A stretch of DNA of 64,000 nucleotides, taken from assembly GCF_008065135.1 (NCBI RefSeq), contig NZ_CP042914.1, positions 2,356,001-2,420,000 on the forward strand, in the 5' to 3' direction. The notes under the pieces are model-generated. The model did no database searches. It saw nothing but the letters and a program-made list of their open reading frames with translations, and was not told where the DNA came from. Position 1 is the first letter of the stretch. The number at the start of each line of letters is the position of its first letter. Below are positions 60,853 through 64,000 of the stretch, one piece after another. Origin of the DNA: Roseimaritima ulvae (GTDB lineage: Bacteria > Planctomycetota > Planctomycetia > Pirellulales > Pirellulaceae). Made by a program: the position numbers and the translations under genes.

Positions 60853-63800
60853 TTAGGCTTCTTCGTCAGCGGGAGGATCGGCTGCTGGAGGTTGGTTGGA
60901 CCCAGACTTCAAATCGTGCTGCAGTCGCGTGCGAACCCGTAATGCTTCCCAAACCCAATACACGGTCAGTATAAAGAAACAGGTCGAGGCCAGCAGCTGC
61001 CAGTTGGCGGCAAAGCGGCTGAAGTACATAAACGTCAGCCCGCCCATCGCGCAGCCGCCGGCTTGGGCAAATTTGCGAATCACCGTGCTGTGGGTTTGTT
61101 GGCTGACGCTGCGTTGAATCGCGCTGCGTGCCGAAACATTTGCCAGCTCACGCATGGCGGCCAGATTGCTGGTGCGTTCGGGAGCCTGCGAACATGGGAC
61201 GTAGGGCGCATCGGGGTCCGCCGCCGGCTCGTCGGCCGGCGGCGCGTCCGTCACCTCAGGCTCGCTGGGGACGCTGTTCATCGCTACCGGTTCCACCGGA
61301 GCGGGCGGAGGCGGTGAAGCGGCGGCCTGCGGGGCAGACGTCGAACTGGTGCCGTGGACGCGTTGCAGCAAGCGATTCATGTAGGCTTCGATGGATTCAT
61401 CGTCAGCGTCTTCGCTGGAGGCCTCCGAGGTCGGTTCGGCAGCGCTGGCCGGTTCGGCAGCGCTGGCCGGTTCGGCAGCGCTGATCGGTTCGGCAGCGCT
61501 GATCGGTTCGGCAGCGCTGACCTCCGCGGGGGGCTCGGTGGTGTCGGCTTCATAAGCCCCGCTCGCTTGGTACCCGTCAGCGGGGCCGAAATCAGCCTCT
61601 GCTGAATAGCCCTGTTCCGTTTCGCCCGGCAGGGCCGATTCATAGCCCGTGGCCGATGCATGCGGCTCCACGTCCTCCGGCGGATAGCCGGGGTCCGAGA
61701 CAAACTCATCCGCATCGGCAAAGTTGGTAGGCACGTCCAAGTCGTAGGGCGCCGAAGTCGGTGGTTCGGCGTCTTCTTGCGCAATCGAAGAGGTTTCGCT
61801 GGGGGCCTGGTAACCGGGCTCGCTGACGAATCCGGTTTGTGGATCGTCGCCCCAAGGGGAAAGCGAACCTTCAGCGGGCGACTCCGCAGCCAACTCGCTC
61901 AGCAACTGACTGGCCAACGAGCCCTCGGCCAGTTGGTCATCGGCAGCCGTCTCCCCATCGTCGAGCAATCCTTCCGGCTGAGGCATGTCGCCCGCGTCAT
62001 CGGCGTGGAACGCGTCGCCGGTGTTGACGGAGGCAAAGGCGTCGGCCGTGTTGTCGGTTTCGTCGACCCGTTCGATGACTTCGTCGACCGGTTCAGCCAC
62101 CTGGTTGATCGGTAGACCGGTTTCGGCCGATTGGTCGAATGGTTCGTCGAAGAATTCGATGCCTGAATGTTCCCCGACGATCTCTTCCTGCGGCTCGGCA
62201 GAGGCATCGGCCCAGGTCATGTCGCTGTGATTGCTGACCGTCGCGCCGATCTCGGGCGTCTCGGTCAGCGGTTCTTCTTGCCAGGGGTTGGCCGCAAACT
62301 CTTCCGAAGGCGCCGGGATGTCGGGCGACGTGTAGGCGGGAAGTTCGGCCGCGGGTTCGGCAGTCGCGGATTCGACAGCATCGACGTGCTCGCTGGCGTC
62401 GGCGTGTTGTTCTGAGCCGAAGTGGTGCTCTGCGTCGGCGTTTTGATCCGAATCGGTGTGCGGAGCGGTGGCGGAAGGTTCCGATTGATAAGTCGGCCAG
62501 CCACTGTCATTCCATTCCGATGCGCTATCGGTCAAGGGTGCGTCTTCGTCCGCAGGCGGCTCGGCGGTCGCTTCCGTCAAGGGCTCGAGCTCTGCGGAGG
62601 ACGGATCGGCAAGCGGCGCTGCGGGAAAGGCTTGCCATGCGGAGCCCGGTTCTTCGGTTCCGTCTTGGGAGCCTAATACGCTATCGCTGCCCAGCTCAGC
62701 ATTCGGCTCCATCGACACCGTGTTCAGGATCTGGTCGACCATGGTGGCATCTTCGCCGGTCGCTTCGTCCGCAGTTGCAACTTCCTCGTCCGCTACGGCA
62801 TCCTCGTGCGCTACGGCATCCTCGGACGCTGCGGCATTTTCCGGCGGCAGTAAGTCTTCGGCGGGTTCGGCCGGGGTCGGCTGGGCATCGGCGTCGGCGT
62901 TGGGCTGTGTTGCCGGGGCGTCGACGTTGTCGTAGTCGTTGCGGAGTTCGAGCAGTTGTTGTTCGGTGGATTCCAACCGTTGTCGGATCGCATCGAGTTC
63001 TTCGCTGGTGGGCCGCGCCTGCAGGTTCTGCTCGGCGACCTCGAGAGCTTGTCGAGTGGTTTGCAGTTCGTCTCGGAGCGATTCGGCGGTAGCGTTGCTA
63101 GTCGACAGATTGGCGACCGCAACGGCCAAGTCTTGGCTGACGCGTTGCATCGTCTCGCGAAGCTCATTGGACTCCGCTTCCCAACTTTCGCGATCCTGTT
63201 GGCGTGCCCGGTCGGTTTGTTGCACCAGGTTTTCCAGTCGATCCACCGATTCCAACGCGTCGGCGCATTGTTGTCGCAGTTGGTCAGCTTCTTCGCTGGC
63301 CTTGGTGACGGTCGCTTGCAGCTGGTCGACCTGCTCTCGCAGCCCGCGAATTAAGGCGTCCTGAGCGGCGATCTGCTGGGCTCGTTGTTCAGCGCTTTCC
63401 AAGGCGGCGTCGCGTTGCTGCGAAACCTGTTTCAACTGTTCGGTCAGGCGATCACGTTGCGAGCTGATCTCCAGACAGGTTTGGTTGGAATTGGCGATTT
63501 GTTCGCTGACCGCCGCGCACTTGCGAGTCAGCTCTTCGACTTGCTCGAGGGCTTGCTGGCGATCTTCAGCCAGTTGGCGGCTGGTTTCCTGAGCCGCCTG
63601 CAGCTCGGCGCGGACCTCGTCGCTCGACTGTCGGTGTTGTTCGCGTTCATCCTCCAACTGGGCGCATTGTTCGGCCAGGGCGTCACGTTGTTCGGCGTGC
63701 TGCTGAGCCGTCGCGGTGACGGTCTGCAGGTTATTGGTCATTTCTACCAACTGTTGCTGCATCTTGGCGAGCGAAGTGTTGGTTGCCAAGTTTTGCTGTT

Positions 63801-64000
63801 GGGTGGCTTCGAACCGTCCCAGGACTTCGTCCAACTGAGCTTGGTAATGCTGCTCGAGTTCTGCTTGCTGCCGCGCCAGAGCTTGCGCGGTTTCGGCTTC
63901 CAGATCGCGCGTTGGCTCCGCGGGCGTTTGTTGCTCCGCGGCCACGGGATCCGCTCCGGGCTGGAGGTCCGCCGCCGCTGTGGACGCATGGTCCGCTGGG
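60853..64000 (-). CDS. Large coiled-coil protein with acidic linker and two C-terminal membrane helices (start beyond window or at 63945)
   Basis: A frame of more than 1030 codons runs off the right edge without a stop. A GTG at 63945 is one possible start, but the frame stays open above it, so the gene may begin outside. The N-terminal ~350 residues are continuous coiled coil (LARQQAELEQHYQAQLDEVL). Residues ~350-900 are very acidic, Ala/Pro/Glu-rich, disordered-looking, with five 6-residue AAEPxS repeats near 800-835. About 75 residues from the end come two hydrophobic helices (AMGGLTFMYFSRFAANW; LLASTCFFILTVYWVW). It probably anchors in the membrane with its coiled coil in the cytosol. First gene of the five-gene operon. 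Confidence 0.8.
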   Translation of the reverse strand, partial: PADHASTAAADLQPGADPVAAEQQTPAEPTRDLEAETAQALARQQAELEQHYQAQLDEVLGRFEATQQQNLATNTSLAKMQQQLVEMTNNLQTVTATAQQHAEQRDALAEQCAQLEDEREQHRQSSDEVRAELQAAQETSRQLAEDRQQALEQVEELTRKCAAVSEQIANSNQTCLEISSQRDRLTEQLKQVSQQRDAALESAEQRAQQIAAQDALIRGLREQVDQLQATVTKASEEADQLRQQCADALESVDRLENLVQQTDRARQQDRESWEAESNELRETMQRVSQDLAVAVANLSTSNATAESLRDELQTTRQALEVAEQNLQARPTSEELDAIRQRLESTEQQLLELRNDYDNVDAPATQPNADADAQPTPAEPAEDLLPPENAAASEDAVAHEDAVADEEVATADEATGEDATMVDQILNTVSMEPNAELGSDSVLGSQDGTEEPGSAWQAFPAAPLADPSSAELEPLTEATAEPPADEDAPLTDSASEWNDSGWPTYQSEPSATAPHTDSDQNADAEHHFGSEQHADASEHVDAVESATAEPAAELPAYTSPDIPAPSEEFAANPWQEEPLTETPEIGATVSNHSDMTWADASAEPQEEIVGEHSGIEFFDEPFDQSAETGLPINQVAEPVDEVIERVDETDNTADAFASVNTGDAFHADDAGDMPQPEGLLDDGETAADDQLAEGSLASQLLSELAAESPAEGSLSPWGDDPQTGFVSEPGYQAPSETSSIAQEDAEPPTSAPYDLDVPTNFADADEFVSDPGYPPEDVEPHASATGYESALPGETEQGYSAEADFGPADGYQASGAYEADTTEPPAEVSAAEPISAAEPISAAEPASAAEPASAAEPTSEASSEDADDESIEAYMNRLLQRVHGTSSTSAPQAAASPPPPAPVEPVAMNSVPSEPEVTDAPPADEPAADPDAPYVPCSQAPERTSNLAAMRELANVSARSAIQRSVSQQTHSTVIRKFAQAGGCAMGGLTFMYFSRFAANWQLLASTCFFILTVYWVWEALRVRTRLQHDLKSGSNQPPAADPPADEEA
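61433..61522 (-). repeat. 18-bp tandem repeat, five units, coding
   Basis: Five exact-length 18-bp units of the form GGTTCGGCAGCGCTG + ACC/ATC/GCC encode SAAEP(I/A/T) in the disordered part of the coiled-coil protein. The units differ only in their last triplet, so the array is recent. Confidence 0.92.

Overview
The window looks like chromosomal DNA from a planctomycete, most likely the Pirellulaceae/Rhodopirellula-like group. This is inferred from the gene families, not from a marker gene. The supporting signs are three secreted arylsulfatase-type enzymes, a DUF4159 protein, FHA-domain and Ser/Thr-kinase genes, secreted alpha/alpha-toroid (prenyltransferase-repeat) proteins, many secreted proteins known mainly from this phylum, and moderately high GC with short intergenic palindromes. 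I saw no rRNA, tRNA, CRISPR array or phage module.

Layout. 0-7.4 kb: the 5' end of an unidentified leftward gene, then a three-gene rightward cluster headed by an enlarged PilM. All three proteins have a membrane anchor and Met-Gly repeat tracts. 7.4-11.6 kb: a leftward group with a secreted helical protein and two double-FHA proteins, one carrying a degenerate trypsin-like domain. 11.7-11.85 kb: a heptanucleotide minisatellite. 11.9-17.3 kb: glutamate dehydrogenase, a hypothetical, 3-methyladenine DNA glycosylase, an amidohydrolase, a His/Gly-rich secreted protein and an SGNH hydrolase. 17.4-24.7 kb: SulP transporter, kinase-PAS protein, a nickel superoxide dismutase with a Sec signal peptide, and two divergent sulfatases. 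25-30 kb: a small membrane-protein pair, an isochorismatase-ThuA fusion, creatininase-family hydrolase, GroES and a short hypothetical. 29.6-33.6 kb: operon of TPR/metallopeptidase, DUF4159 and LolD-like ATPase. 34-42.8 kb: MscK-like channel and small envelope or stress proteins, with a decayed toroid-protein fragment and many hairpin repeats. 42.9-44.2 kb: an intact ISL3-family insertion sequence. 44.5-50.4 kb: secreted hypothetical, overlapping sulfatase-nitrilase pair, and an ABC exporter pair. 50.5-64 kb: a sodium:solute symporter, a 1245-residue kinase/AAA/helical-repeat protein, and a five-gene leftward envelope operon (coiled-coil membrane protein, AAA ATPase, arrestin-like membrane protein, HlyD-like adaptor, toroid protein).

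How the parts fit. Most of the window concerns the cell envelope and degradation of extracellular polymers. Sulfatases, SGNH hydrolase, nitrilase, creatininase and isochorismatase act on substrates; SulP, SSS and ABC proteins move solutes; FHA and kinase proteins signal through phosphothreonine. Intergenic spaces are rich in short palindromes whose stems change while the loop (GCCA or TCC/GGA) stays fixed. They often sit exactly at gene ends and sometimes supply the stop codon. The insertion sequence has landed in the centre of one such palindrome.
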